In this document: one piece after another, positions 7,905-16,695 of the stretch
Numbering within the stretch: position 1 is the first letter of the stretch
Layout: each line of letters starts with the position of its first letter
Assembly (NCBI RefSeq): GCF_002234405.1
Contig: NZ_NMQT01000051.1
Location: 57,352-121,351 of the forward strand
Length of the DNA stretch: 64,000 bases
Direction: 5' to 3'
Origin: Amycolatopsis thailandensis
Lineage (GTDB): Bacteria; Actinomycetota; Actinomycetes; Mycobacteriales; Pseudonocardiaceae
Translations under genes and position numbers: made by a program
The notes under the pieces: model-generated
Seen by the model: only the letters and a program-made list of their open reading frames with translations
What the model was told of the DNA's origin: nothing
The model's database searches: none

Positions 7905-9192
7905 GGGTGTCAAGGAGGTGGCTGGTCGCGCGGTTGGCGAGCTTGACGCTCGAATTCCAGCTCGTGACGTCCGGATACACGTGCGCTGTGGTCGCCGACA
8001 ACAGGTTTGTGCCGTCCACCACGATGGGCGGCCGGGTGGTGGAGTATCCGAGAGGATGCACCGGTTCGACGAACGGTGCCTTGAACACCCGCGCCGACTC
8101 GACATCCTCCGGGCGCAGTTCGGGAAAGAGCTCTCTGAGCTGAAGGGTCCATCGCGCGGCGATACGGTCAGGCTCGCCACGGTAGAGGCGAGACGAACGG
8201 TCGGTATAGCGAATGACGTACACCAGGTGTGAGCCATCGTGTGCGTCGGTCCCGGTGAGCGCGGACATCTCGACCACGCCGTCGAATTCCGTCCCGCAGC
8301 GCAGGACGGGTGTCCAGTAATGACCGGTGAGCTTCCGGCGGAGGAAGAACACTCCGGCGACGACCCCCTGGTAACGCAGATCGCTCTGGGGCAGGCGTGA
8401 TGCGAGCGCGTCGTCGGCGAGCAGCCGTAACTGGGGCAGCGGCACGGTCGACAGCACCTTCTCCGCCGCGAGTACTTCGCCGTCGCCCACGGTGAGGGAG
8501 CAGCCGTCGGCGGTGCTTCCGATCCGGCGAACGGGCGTGGAGAGGCGGATCGTCCCACCTGCCTCCTCGATCGACGTCCGCAGCGCGTCGATGATCGCCC
8601 GGTAGCCACCTTTCGGGTATCCGCGTGTCGCGACGTTGCGCTCGCGTCCCAGCCGTTGCCACAGGTACAAGGCAGGGACATCGCCGAAGGAGGCCCCGAA
8701 CTTCGAGCCGAACATCGGGGCGAAGAGCTCTTCCCAGATGCGGTCGCCGTAGAGCCCGCGCAGCCAGTCCTCGGTGCGGAGTGTGTCGAGGTCCCGGCCG
8801 CTTCCCAGCCTTCGTAACAACAAAGACACCACCCCGAAGCGGACGCGCTCGTGAAAACGCAGCGGGGTGAACCTCAAGAGATCCAGCGGGGAATTGAATC
8901 GATGGCGTCGACCTTCGACGATCATGCCCATCGTCGTCTTCCGCCAGCGCACCGCGTCTTTCAGCCCGACCTCGTCCATCAGGCCCAGGAGTTCGTCGTC
9001 GGTCGGCATTAGGCAGTGGTAGAAGCGTTCCACGGCCTGGCCCCCGTGTGAGAAGAAGGAACCGAGACCGCCGAGTCGGTCACCGCCCTCCAGTACCGTC
9101 ACCTGTAGCCCGTGCCGGGTGAGCCGGTGGGCCGCGGCCAGGCCGCAGATCCCGCCACCGATCACCACGACCTGTGCGGAGTGGGCGGTCAT
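7870..9192 (-). CDS. FAD/NAD(P)-binding amine-oxidase-like oxidoreductase
   Basis: The 440-residue protein has an N-terminal dinucleotide-binding fold: VVVIGGGICGLAAAHRL at 8-24, then an acidic residue and the DRLGG continuation typical of flavin amine oxidases and protoporphyrinogen-oxidase-like enzymes. Such proteins in polysaccharide loci are often annotated as UDP-galactopyranose-mutase-like or sugar-modifying flavoenzymes. The substrate cannot be read from the sequence. It lies eight bases from the GT2 gene upstream on the same strand, so the two are probably co-transcribed. Confidence 0.85.
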   Translation of the reverse strand: MTAHSAQVVVIGGGICGLAAAHRLTRHGLQVTVLEGGDRLGGLGSFFSHGGQAVERFYHCLMPTDDELLGLMDEVGLKDAVRWRKTTMGMIVEGRRHRFNSPLDLLRFTPLRFHERVRFGVVSLLLRRLGSGRDLDTLRTEDWLRGLYGDRIWEELFAPMFGSKFGASFGDVPALYLWQRLGRERNVATRGYPKGGYRAIIDALRTSIEEAGGTIRLSTPVRRIGSTADGCSLTVGDGEVLAAEKVLSTVPLPQLRLLADDALASRLPQSDLRYQGVVAGVFFLRRKLTGHYWTPVLRCGTEFDGVVEMSALTGTDAHDGSHLVYVIRYTDRSSRLYRGEPDRIAARWTLQLRELFPELRPEDVESARVFKAPFVEPVHPLGYSTTRPPIVVDGTNLLSATTAHVYPDVTSWNSSVKLANRATSHLLDTLSRREAGEPAQ

Positions 9193-9199
9193 CGGGACA

Positions 9200-10015
9200 T
9201 CACAGCTTCCGGTAGGGCGCCGGGCTGAGCCGGTCGCGGACGAGCAGTTTCAGGTACTGTCCGAGTGTTCGCCGGAGTTTCAGCTTGCTCGGCCCCTGTT
9301 TGCGGTCGTAGCGCAGGGCGAGCGGGATCTCCCGGATCACCGGCCGGCAGTGGCGGAGCTTGAGCAGTAGCTCCACCATGCACGCGAAACCTTGCTCTTC
9401 GATGAGCCGATCGCCCCAGTGCGCCGAGGCTCTCGCCAGCAGAGTGGCGCGATAGGCACGGTAGCCGCTGGTGAAGTCGTGGACGCCGTCGAGATCGAGG
9501 GCGCGCCGGAAGAGTTGAGCGGCTCCACGTGACAGCAACCGCCTGACAGGTGGCGCCGTCCGGTCGTCGCCGCCGGGCACGAACCGCGAACAGATGGCGA
9601 CGTCCGCTCCCGCCATGATCTCTTCGCGCAGCAAGCGGATCAATCCTGGATCGTGAGTGTCGTCCGCGTCCATGACGACGATGATGTCGTCGTCACCGGC
9701 CTCCTCCAGTGCGGCGCGGAGGCCCGATTGCACGGCACGACCGAGACCCAGGTTGACGGTGTGCCGGACGACGCGTACGTCCAGGCCGCCGAAACCGGAT
9801 TCGGCCAAAGCGGCGGACCGGTCGGACGAACCGTCGTCGACGACCCAGACCGTGAGTACCTCGGTAAGCGCTGTCTCGGACAGACGCTCCAATAGTGAGG
9901 GCAAGGACGATTCTTCGTTGAACGCGGGCAGGACGACGTGCGCCCGTCCGCCGGACGGCGGCCTTTCCCGGCCCGGTTCCGCTCTCGTGGCCAGAGCGGT
10001 CTCAATGGCTGCCAC
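9200..10015 (-). CDS. family 2 glycosyltransferase (polyprenyl-phosphate sugar synthase type)
   Basis: This 271-residue GT-A enzyme has LPAFNEESSLPSLL at about 29-42, DDGSSD at 60-65 and the metal-binding DADDTHDP at 116-123. There is no C-terminal membrane domain, so it resembles dolichol-phosphate mannosyltransferases that load a sugar onto a lipid carrier at the inner membrane face. This fits the neighbouring GT87 gene (16692-17948), whose family uses polyprenyl-phosphate-linked sugars. It is the first gene of a two-gene minus-strand unit with the flavoenzyme, divergent from the sugar transferase at 10365. Confidence 0.87.
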   Translation of the reverse strand: MAAIETALATRAEPGRERPPSGGRAHVVLPAFNEESSLPSLLERLSETALTEVLTVWVVDDGSSDRSAALAESGFGGLDVRVVRHTVNLGLGRAVQSGLRAALEEAGDDDIIVVMDADDTHDPGLIRLLREEIMAGADVAICSRFVPGGDDRTAPPVRRLLSRGAAQLFRRALDLDGVHDFTSGYRAYRATLLARASAHWGDRLIEEQGFACMVELLLKLRHCRPVIREIPLALRYDRKQGPSKLKLRRTLGQYLKLLVRDRLSPAPYRKL

Positions 10016-10364
10016 GTCTTCCCTTCGGCTTCCTGGAATTATCGCGCGGCGGTAAACCTCGGTTCGGCCGCGAGGTCATATTCGGCTATGTTGAGCCCTT
10101 TCTTTAGGGTCGCCCGAAGTCCCCCGAAAGGAGGGGTATCCCTGAAAACACAACGTGTTCATCGGTATCCCCTGATAGGTGGATTCACGGTGTTCGTCCG
10201 ATCGGGGCCGCCTTGTGTCCAGCCCGGGAAAACGCGGCGGAACGAAGTGTTCTTGGTCCGATCGGCTGGTTTGTGGCGAAGGTGGAAAAAATCGTGATGA
10301 CGAAATCGATGCCGAACGGCCGGGCCGCCGGTTCCTTCGCTGGAGACGGGCAGGGGCGCGGACG
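10016..10364. promoter_or_regulatory. divergent promoter region in the exopolysaccharide locus
   Basis: About 350 bases separate the minus-strand GT2 unit from the plus-strand sugar-transferase unit. A direct repeat of GTCCGATCGG occurs here (near 10196-10205 and 10256-10265), each copy a few bases after TGTTC. It could be an operator, but only two copies are visible. Confidence 0.4.
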
Positions 10365-11783
10365 GTGACCGAGCTGAGGACTCCGCCGCGCTCCGAGGTA
10401 CCTCGAACCCGGCGATATCACAGGCTTGCCCCCACGACACGGAAACGTCCGTTGCTCACGAGGGTCAACGCCGTCGTGGTGTTGCTCGTCGTGGTCGACA
10501 TCGTGGCTTTGCTGGCCGCGGCACAGCTGGCCGGGACCACCTCGCTCGAGACGATCGAGGCCGGAGTCGCCCTGGCAGGCGCCCGTGTCGCCGGCCGGGT
10601 CCATCGACGACGGCTGTGGTTGTCCTGGCTGCAGGACCTGCCGCGCTCGGTCGCCGCGTCGGGGATCGCGTTCGTGATGATCAGCTGTCTCCTGATCGCG
10701 TCAGCTCCATCGCGATCGGGACTGACCTCGATCCAGTACCTGGTGATCGGCTTCGCCGTGCTGAGCGAATGCGGGCGTGCGTGGGTGTTCGCTTTCGGGC
10801 GATGGGGACGCAGACGATTCCGCCGCTGTGATCGCGCCATCGTGGTGGGCGCGGGTGCCAGCGGAGGCGACTTGATCCGCACCATGTTGCGCCATCCGGA
10901 ATTCGGTCTCCTCCCGGTCGGGTTCGTCTCCTCCGGCGCTGACAGCGAGACTTCCCGGTTGCCGGTCGAGATCGTCCGTGACGGCTTGGCCGAGGCCATC
11001 GTCCGTCACGGTGCGGGCACGGTGGTACTGGCACACGCGGACGAGAGGGACAGTTCCGTCGTCGACGCGGCGATCACGGCACATCGGCTGGGGTGTCTCA
11101 CCTTGGTCCTGCCGAGGCTGTTCGCGCTGTGCCCGGACCGGGGCGGGGTCGACCGGCTTCGAAGTTATCCGCTGATACGCCTGGCCGGGTCACCCACTCG
11201 CCGGCCGAGCTGGCTGATCAAGCGGGTGATCGAAACCACGCTGGCCGCCGTCACGCTCGTCGTCCTGGCTCCGGTCATCGCGCTGTGCGCGGCGGCGGTC
11301 TTGCTGGAGAGCGGGCTTCCGGTGATCTTCCGGCAAGTACGCGTAGGGGTGGATGGAAGAACCTTCGTCCTCTACAAGCTCCGCAGCGTCCGCCAGGACG
11401 CGGCCGACGATTCGGCGACGCGATGGTCGGTGGCCGGTGATCGCCGGGTCGGCCCGGTGGGCCGGTTCCTGCGAAGATCCTCTTTGGACGAATTGCCCCA
11501 GCTGTGGAACGTCGTACGCGGGGACATGACCCTGGTCGGTCCACGCCCGGAGCGCCCGGTTTTCGTCGAGGAGTTTTCCGCTGTCCACGATTTCTACCGG
11601 AACCGGCACCGGGTCCCGACCGGGCTGACCGGCCTCGCGCAGGTCCACGGCCTCCGCGGTGATACCTCGATCGCGGACCGAGCCCGCTACGACAACTACT
11701 ACATCGCCAATTGGTCGCTCTGGCTCGATGTCAAGATCGTCATACTCACGGTGGGAGAACTGTTTTGCCGAAGGCAGCGTTGA
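10365..11783 (+). CDS. polyprenyl-phosphate sugar phosphotransferase (priming glycosyltransferase)
   Basis: The product is about 472 residues from a GTG at 10365, after GGCAGGGGCG; the open frame extends upstream but that part lacks coding character. Four or five N-terminal membrane helices and a nucleotide-binding-like middle (AIVVGAGASGGDLIR) precede the bacterial sugar transferase domain: FRQVRVGVDGRTF, YKLRS, then RRSSLDELPQLWNV and GPRPERP. This layout matches WcaJ/CpsE-type enzymes, which transfer a sugar-1-phosphate to undecaprenyl phosphate and so start repeat-unit synthesis. It overlaps the GHL15-like lipoprotein gene by 19 bases. Confidence 0.92.
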   Translation: MTELRTPPRSEVPRTRRYHRLAPTTRKRPLLTRVNAVVVLLVVVDIVALLAAAQLAGTTSLETIEAGVALAGARVAGRVHRRRLWLSWLQDLPRSVAASGIAFVMISCLLIASAPSRSGLTSIQYLVIGFAVLSECGRAWVFAFGRWGRRRFRRCDRAIVVGAGASGGDLIRTMLRHPEFGLLPVGFVSSGADSETSRLPVEIVRDGLAEAIVRHGAGTVVLAHADERDSSVVDAAITAHRLGCLTLVLPRLFALCPDRGGVDRLRSYPLIRLAGSPTRRPSWLIKRVIETTLAAVTLVVLAPVIALCAAAVLLESGLPVIFRQVRVGVDGRTFVLYKLRSVRQDAADDSATRWSVAGDRRVGPVGRFLRRSSLDELPQLWNVVRGDMTLVGPRPERPVFVEEFSAVHDFYRNRHRVPTGLTGLAQVHGLRGDTSIADRARYDNYYIANWSLWLDVKIVILTVGELFCRRQR

Positions 11784-13057
11784 CATCCGCTCGCACGTTC
11801 GCGATCCGGCTCACCGCCGGATGTGTCGTCCTGGCCCTGGTCGCGGGATGCGTGGCCAGTTCCGCCGTCCAGGTGCCGGCGCCGCCACCGAGACCGCTGG
11901 CGCCGTGCGCCTGGTGGTACGGCATCGGGCAACCGCCGACGACGCACGAGCTCAAGGTCGCCGCGCAGCGCTACGCCGTAGTGGTGCTCAACGCCGATCA
12001 GACCTCGGCGATGCGGACGCTGCGCGAGCTGAATCCCCGGCTGAAGATCCTGGTGTACAAGGATCTGTCCAGCACTCGCAACTACCCGGGCGCGGTGGAC
12101 GGTGGCGAGGACGCCAAGTTCCTGCCCAGCGGGATCGGTTACGTCGCCGCGCAGCGGGGACATCCCGAGTGGTTCGCCACCGACGTCCAGGGCCGGCGCA
12201 TCGAGTGGAAGGGTTATCCGAAACACTGGCAGATGACTGTGTGGGACAAGACTTATCAGCAGGCTTGGACTTCCGCGGTCGTGGCCGAGGTGACCAGGGA
12301 GGGCTGGGACGGGATCCTGGCCGACAACGACTTCAACTCACTGAGCCACTACTCGGCGGCGGTCCTCGCCGGCACCGCGTCCGAGGCCGAGACCGATCGG
12401 AAGCTGCGCGACGGCCTGGACGCGTTTCTCTCGCTGATCGGTGAAGCGGCGCAGAAGGCGGGCAAGCTGTTCGTGCCGAACGTGTCGGAGACCCATCTGC
12501 AGCCCGGCAGGTGGACGGCCCATTCCCGGTTCGGTGGCGCCATGGAGGAGAATTTCGGCTTCCGGGAGAACGGTGGTACCGGCGGCCTGCTCACCTTCCG
12601 GGGCAACGAATTCCAGGAGCTCCGGGCACAGGCGGCACTCGGCGAGTCGATGTTGCTGCTCGTCACCCGTACCCGGTCCGCGCAGGAGGATCGGGCGGGC
12701 TACGCCAGTGCGGCGTTGCTGGCGGGCCCGCGGACGTGCTGGACCCCTGCCACCACCGACGATTATCGCGACCCCGAATGGTCCGCCCTGCAGGGCAGCG
12801 ATCTGGGCGAGGCGGTCGACGCCGCCGGCCGTCAACCGAACGGGGTGTGGACCCGGACGTTCACCAGAGGGTGGGTGGCGGTGAACCCCACCTCGGCCAC
12901 CCAGACCGTGACACCTCCCGCGGGGCTTGTGGCGGCGGGCAGCCCGGCACCACGGCCTCCGAAATCCTCGGTGCCGGCCTCACCCTCCTCCTCGACGCCG
13001 GTGACGTCCATCGAGCTGGCGGCCGCCGACGCGGTGGTGATGGTCAAGCCGGAGTAG
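11765..13057 (+). CDS. putative glycoside-hydrolase-like lipoprotein (GHL15 type)
   Basis: The product is about 430 residues from a TTG at 11765, preceded by GGTGGGAG; a second TTG at 11780 overlaps the upstream stop codon. A lipoprotein signal ends in LVAGC. The body reads as a TIM-barrel putative glycosidase: WYGIGQPPT, VVVLNADQ, LKILVYKDL, a long HPEWFATD stretch, then DGILADNDFN (probable catalytic acid) and later MEENFGF. It resembles the hypothetical glycosyl hydrolase family GHL15. A membrane-anchored glycanase in such a locus could trim or release the polymer. A Pro/Ser/Thr-rich tail ends the protein. Its 3' end overlaps the convergent GT4 gene by 14 bases. Confidence 0.75.
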   Translation: MPKAALTSARTFAIRLTAGCVVLALVAGCVASSAVQVPAPPPRPLAPCAWWYGIGQPPTTHELKVAAQRYAVVVLNADQTSAMRTLRELNPRLKILVYKDLSSTRNYPGAVDGGEDAKFLPSGIGYVAAQRGHPEWFATDVQGRRIEWKGYPKHWQMTVWDKTYQQAWTSAVVAEVTREGWDGILADNDFNSLSHYSAAVLAGTASEAETDRKLRDGLDAFLSLIGEAAQKAGKLFVPNVSETHLQPGRWTAHSRFGGAMEENFGFRENGGTGGLLTFRGNEFQELRAQAALGESMLLLVTRTRSAQEDRAGYASAALLAGPRTCWTPATTDDYRDPEWSALQGSDLGEAVDAAGRQPNGVWTRTFTRGWVAVNPTSATQTVTPPAGLVAAGSPAPRPPKSSVPASPSSSTPVTSIELAAADAVVMVKPE

Positions 13058-14159
13058 CACGCCGTCCTGACGCGAGAGTCGCGTACAGATCGAGATGACG
13101 TCGCGCGCAGATGTCCGGCGCGAACCGCTGCCTGGCCCGCTCCGCGAGGAGGGTGCCGGTCCGAGCGGGATCAGGGTCGGCGAAGAGCGTGCGCAAGCGG
13201 TCGGCGAGAGCGGGCACATCCCCCGGGGGAACCAGGCCGGTGGGGCCGAGCATGTCGGCCACACCTCCGGTATCGGTGGCGACGACGGGTTTTCCCGCCG
13301 TCATCGCCTCCGCGACGACCAGCGGTTGCTGCTCCATGGTCGAGGGCACCACGAGTGCGTCCGCTGCCGCCATCAGCGACGGCACGTCCGGACGGAAGCC
13401 CAGAAACGAGACTCTTCCGTTCAGCGGGGCCACCTGCGCGGCGCTCTCCGCCACGGCTCGTTGTGGTCCGTCGCCGACCACGGTCAGCGTGGCGGCGGGC
13501 GGCAGGACACCGGGGTAGGACAACGCCGCGAGCAGATCCAGGATTCCCTTGCGTTCCACCAGAACCCCAACGAAGATCAAGTGCCGTACCGGTCCCCTCG
13601 GCGGAAGCGCCGCGGCGGGTTCGACGCAGTTGTCGATCCTCGTCAGGCGGTCCGCCGGGACGCGTAACCGCCGGCGAAGGAACCACTCCATGGCCTCGGC
13701 GGGCACGACCGTGCGATCGAGCATTCTCGCGACCACGGAGTCACCCGCCAGGACCGCCCTGGTGTAGGCGGAAGGCCCCGGGGCCGCGGTTCCGCCACGA
13801 AACCACGGCTCGGTGACGTCATCCGGAACGCCGTGGTAAGTCTGGACCAGAGCCGGACGGTCGGCGGCAGGAGAACGCAGCCCCGCCAGGACGAGTCCCG
13901 CACGGCGATCCTGAGCGTGCACCACATCCGGACGCCAGCTCCGGATCGTCGCCCGCGCCTGGCTCGCGGCGAAGAGGTTCCGCTTGCTCGCGACGAGCAG
14001 ATGCTCGTGATCCCCGTCGAGCAGGTCCGCTCCTCGCGCGGGCCTGGGGCCGAAAACCCGGACGTCGAGGCCCGCTTCGCGCAGCGTGGCAGCGAGACGC
14101 ACGGTGACGTCCACCGGCCCGCCGCGGTCCTGGGTCAGAAGATAGGCGATACGGTTCAC
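13044..14159 (-). CDS. family 4 glycosyltransferase
   Basis: This 371-residue GT-B enzyme begins at a GTG at 14159 that overlaps the preceding stop (GTGA). The N-terminal half has the glycine motif GGPVDVTVRLA. The C-terminal half has LIFVGVLVERKGI and the nucleotide-sugar-binding VAEAMTAGKPVVATDTGGV. It is the last of nine translationally coupled genes transcribed from 22871. It presumably adds one sugar of the repeat unit on the cytoplasmic face; donor and acceptor are unknown. Confidence 0.88.
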   Translation of the reverse strand: MNRIAYLLTQDRGGPVDVTVRLAATLREAGLDVRVFGPRPARGADLLDGDHEHLLVASKRNLFAASQARATIRSWRPDVVHAQDRRAGLVLAGLRSPAADRPALVQTYHGVPDDVTEPWFRGGTAAPGPSAYTRAVLAGDSVVARMLDRTVVPAEAMEWFLRRRLRVPADRLTRIDNCVEPAAALPPRGPVRHLIFVGVLVERKGILDLLAALSYPGVLPPAATLTVVGDGPQRAVAESAAQVAPLNGRVSFLGFRPDVPSLMAAADALVVPSTMEQQPLVVAEAMTAGKPVVATDTGGVADMLGPTGLVPPGDVPALADRLRTLFADPDPARTGTLLAERARQRFAPDICARRHLDLYATLASGRRATPA

Positions 14160-15265
14160 CGGATTCGCTCCGTGTACTTGAGTTTGTCGACGAGGGCCGT
14201 CACCTGGTCGCTCATCCGGCTCCGGTCGAAGGACAGTTCGGCACGATGCCGGCCGCGTGCGCCTTCGAGTCGCGCCAGTTCCGGGTCCGCGAGGCGAGTG
14301 GCCACCGCCTCCGCGAGCCGTGCGAGGTCACCCGCCGGGAGCACGACACCCGCGTCGGCGACACTCTGGCGTATCCCACCGACGTCGAACGCGACCACCG
14401 GCCGTGCGCACGCCATGGCTTCCAAAGGCACGAGCGCCATCCCCTCGGCGCGTGAGGGAAGCACGACGACGTCCGCGGCGGTGTAGAACGCGGCGGCGTC
14501 TTCGGTATGTCCGTGCCACCGGATCGATCCGTGCGCCGCCACCGGATGGCTCTCGCGCCAGAGTGCGCCCATCGGACCGTCACCGGCGAAGACGAGCCGT
14601 GCGTCCGGTACCCGCCGGAGCACATCCGGCCAAGCCGTGAGCAACTGATCCTGTCCCTTGAGCTCGGCCAGCCTACCGAGACAGACAGCGATCGGAGCCT
14701 GCTCGGGCAACCCGAGCCGCCGTCGTGCCGTGACCCGGTCTCCGGGTACGAACCGCGCCGTGTCGACGCCATTGCAGACGACCTCCGCGGCCGCGGAGAT
14801 ACCCGTCCTCCGGCCGACGTCGAGTTCGTCATCGCTGACGCAGACCACGAGGTCGGTCCACCGGCAGGCGAACCGTTCCCAACCGGCCGACGCCCGTCTC
14901 AACGGTCCACGCACGGTCTCGAACGACCACAGATGCGGCTGGAACAGGGTAGGCAGGCGACCGCGGACCGCCAGCCGACCGGCCAGCCCCGCCTTCGAAC
15001 TGTGCAGGTGCACCACGTCGGCCTCCAGACCGGCGAGGAGACGGCGCAGTCTCAGCGTTTCCGCGGCCACCCGGAGGCCGGGGGAGCGGCTCGCGGCCCA
15101 GCCCCGCACCTCGATGCCTTGTAGGCGGGCCTGCTCGGCGAGCCAGCCCGACGGTGGGCAGACCACGGTCACCGACCAGCCCTGGTCCCGCTGCGCCATC
15201 GCGAGATCGAGGACGATCACCGCGACCCCCGCGGTCACCGGCTGCGAGACGTGCACGACCTTCAC
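14156..15265 (-). CDS. family 4 glycosyltransferase
   Basis: This 369-residue GT-B enzyme reads from a GTG at 15265, chosen because of its GTGA overlap with the flippase stop and because VKVVHVSQPVTAGV is the usual GT4 N-terminus; the much longer open frame upstream is a shadow of the flippase gene. Donor-site features include CLGRLAELKGQD, FAGDGP, and EGMALVPLEAMACARPVVAF followed by DVGGI. It is coupled to the next GT4 gene by another GTGA overlap. Predicted role: repeat-unit assembly. Confidence 0.88.
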   Translation of the reverse strand: MKVVHVSQPVTAGVAVIVLDLAMAQRDQGWSVTVVCPPSGWLAEQARLQGIEVRGWAASRSPGLRVAAETLRLRRLLAGLEADVVHLHSSKAGLAGRLAVRGRLPTLFQPHLWSFETVRGPLRRASAGWERFACRWTDLVVCVSDDELDVGRRTGISAAAEVVCNGVDTARFVPGDRVTARRRLGLPEQAPIAVCLGRLAELKGQDQLLTAWPDVLRRVPDARLVFAGDGPMGALWRESHPVAAHGSIRWHGHTEDAAAFYTAADVVVLPSRAEGMALVPLEAMACARPVVAFDVGGIRQSVADAGVVLPAGDLARLAEAVATRLADPELARLEGARGRHRAELSFDRSRMSDQVTALVDKLKYTERIR

Positions 15266-16695
15266 CGCGCCCTCCCTCGCCGAAAGGCGGCCAGCTCGTC
15301 GCGCTGAACGAGCATGGTGGCGCCGACATAACCCACGACCAGCACCGCTCCTTCGCCGAGCGTGCCGACCGGCGAGTCCGCCGGACCGAGCCAGCCCGCG
15401 TAGGCCAGGAGCACGGCGGGCAGCGCGCCGAGCAGACAGGCACCCAGTAGCCGGGCGGCGATTTTGGCCAGCTCGGGGGCCGGGGGTGCCACGTCGAGCG
15501 AGGACAGCACACGCCACGTGATCGGGACCATCAGCCAGGCCGTGACGAGTTGGACCGCGGCCACCGTCTCGATACCGAGCCGGGCCCAGAGCGCCAACCC
15601 TGCCACGAGCAGAGCCAAGTGCGCGCTTTCGAGCGCCAGGTACCGGCGAGCGTGGCCGGTCGCCTTCACCGCCTGGTACCAGATCTGCAACAGGCAGATC
15701 CCCAGCCCATATCCCGCCAACAGGATCAGTGGGCCCGCGGCGTCCGCCCACCGCGCACCCAGCACCACGACATGGCCGGAAAGCACGATCAGCATGAGAT
15801 ACAGCCCGCAAGCGACAACCAGGACCGCGCGGGTGAAGCGCGTGACCACACCGCCGAGCGAGCCGCCTTCCCTGCGTATCCGGGTGAAAACCGGGAAAGC
15901 CACCGCGCCCAGGACGACCGCCACCATGATGTAGGGCACCCATGCCAGCCGATACGCCAATGAGTAGACACCGACCGCGTCCGGCCCGTGCAGTCGCCCG
16001 ACGGTCAGGTAATCGAGGTTGACCAGGAGCGCGCCGACGACGGCCGCGGGGCCCACGACCGCGGCCCAGCTCAGGACCTCCGTCGCCGCCTCGGGGTCCC
16101 AGCCCGGCCGGACACCACCGCCCACGAGCGCGCCGAGAAGTGGCTGGGCGACCGCCGTGCAGACGAGCCCGATCACCAGGGAAGCCGGACCGATCCCGGC
16201 GATGGCGAGCACGACCGTCAAGGCCGCGCCCACGACCGCGGCGCCGCCGTCGGGCACCAGCCGGCGACGGAAGTCCAGCTTGCGATGCAGCAGGCCCATC
16301 TGGACACCACCGGCGGCGGAGAAGGGCAGGCTCACCGCGGCCAGCCGGACCAGTCCGGCGGCGTCCGGAACACCCAGTACCGCAGTGATCGGATCCGCGG
16401 TGGCGGCGAGGACGAGGGCCAGTACCAGCCCCACGCCCACACTCAGGGTCAGCACGGTGCCCGCCAGCCGGCGCGGATCCCGTTCGGTACGGCCGATCAC
16501 GTCGTAGACACCGATCGACTGCACCACCTGGCCGAGGTTGACCAGAGACACCGCCAACGCCACGACACCCAGTTGTCCCTCGGTCAGCAGAGCCGCCAGG
16601 ACGAGTGTCACCAGCATCTGACTGCTCTTGCTGATCAGGTTGACCATGCCGAGCCACAGCGAGCCCCGGACCGCTTTCGTTCCCAGATCGCTCAT
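15262..16695 (-). CDS. Wzx-type polysaccharide flippase (MATE/MOP superfamily)
   Basis: The 477-residue protein has about twelve to fourteen predicted membrane helices and the N-terminal GTKAVRGSLWLGM-N pattern of oligosaccharide flippases, with the PF-type PVFTRIRREG loop in the second half. It should export lipid-linked repeat units across the membrane. The ATG at 16695 overlaps the stop of the GT87 gene (ATGA), and its own stop overlaps the start of a GT4 gene. The order flippase, glycosyltransferases, chain-length protein and ligase defines a Wzx/Wzy-dependent pathway. Confidence 0.9.
   Translation of the reverse strand: MSDLGTKAVRGSLWLGMVNLISKSSQMLVTLVLAALLTEGQLGVVALAVSLVNLGQVVQSIGVYDVIGRTERDPRRLAGTVLTLSVGVGLVLALVLAATADPITAVLGVPDAAGLVRLAAVSLPFSAAGGVQMGLLHRKLDFRRRLVPDGGAAVVGAALTVVLAIAGIGPASLVIGLVCTAVAQPLLGALVGGGVRPGWDPEAATEVLSWAAVVGPAAVVGALLVNLDYLTVGRLHGPDAVGVYSLAYRLAWVPYIMVAVVLGAVAFPVFTRIRREGGSLGGVVTRFTRAVLVVACGLYLMLIVLSGHVVVLGARWADAAGPLILLAGYGLGICLLQIWYQAVKATGHARRYLALESAHLALLVAGLALWARLGIETVAAVQLVTAWLMVPITWRVLSSLDVAPPAPELAKIAARLLGACLLGALPAVLLAYAGWLGPADSPVGTLGEGAVLVVGYVGATMLVQRDELAAFRRGRAR

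Noticed and set aside
6465..8681. Large minus-strand frame of 738 codons across wecB
   Set aside because: It has the arginine/proline-rich composition of a reverse-strand shadow and covers the real genes at 6774-7904 and 7870-9192.
10185..10604. Minus-strand frame opposite the priming transferase start
   Set aside because: Shadow of the plus-strand gene with no RBS.
14156..16657. An 833-residue continuous minus-strand frame
   Set aside because: Only the last 369 codons (from 15265) are GT4. The upstream part is an Arg/Gly-rich shadow of the flippase gene.
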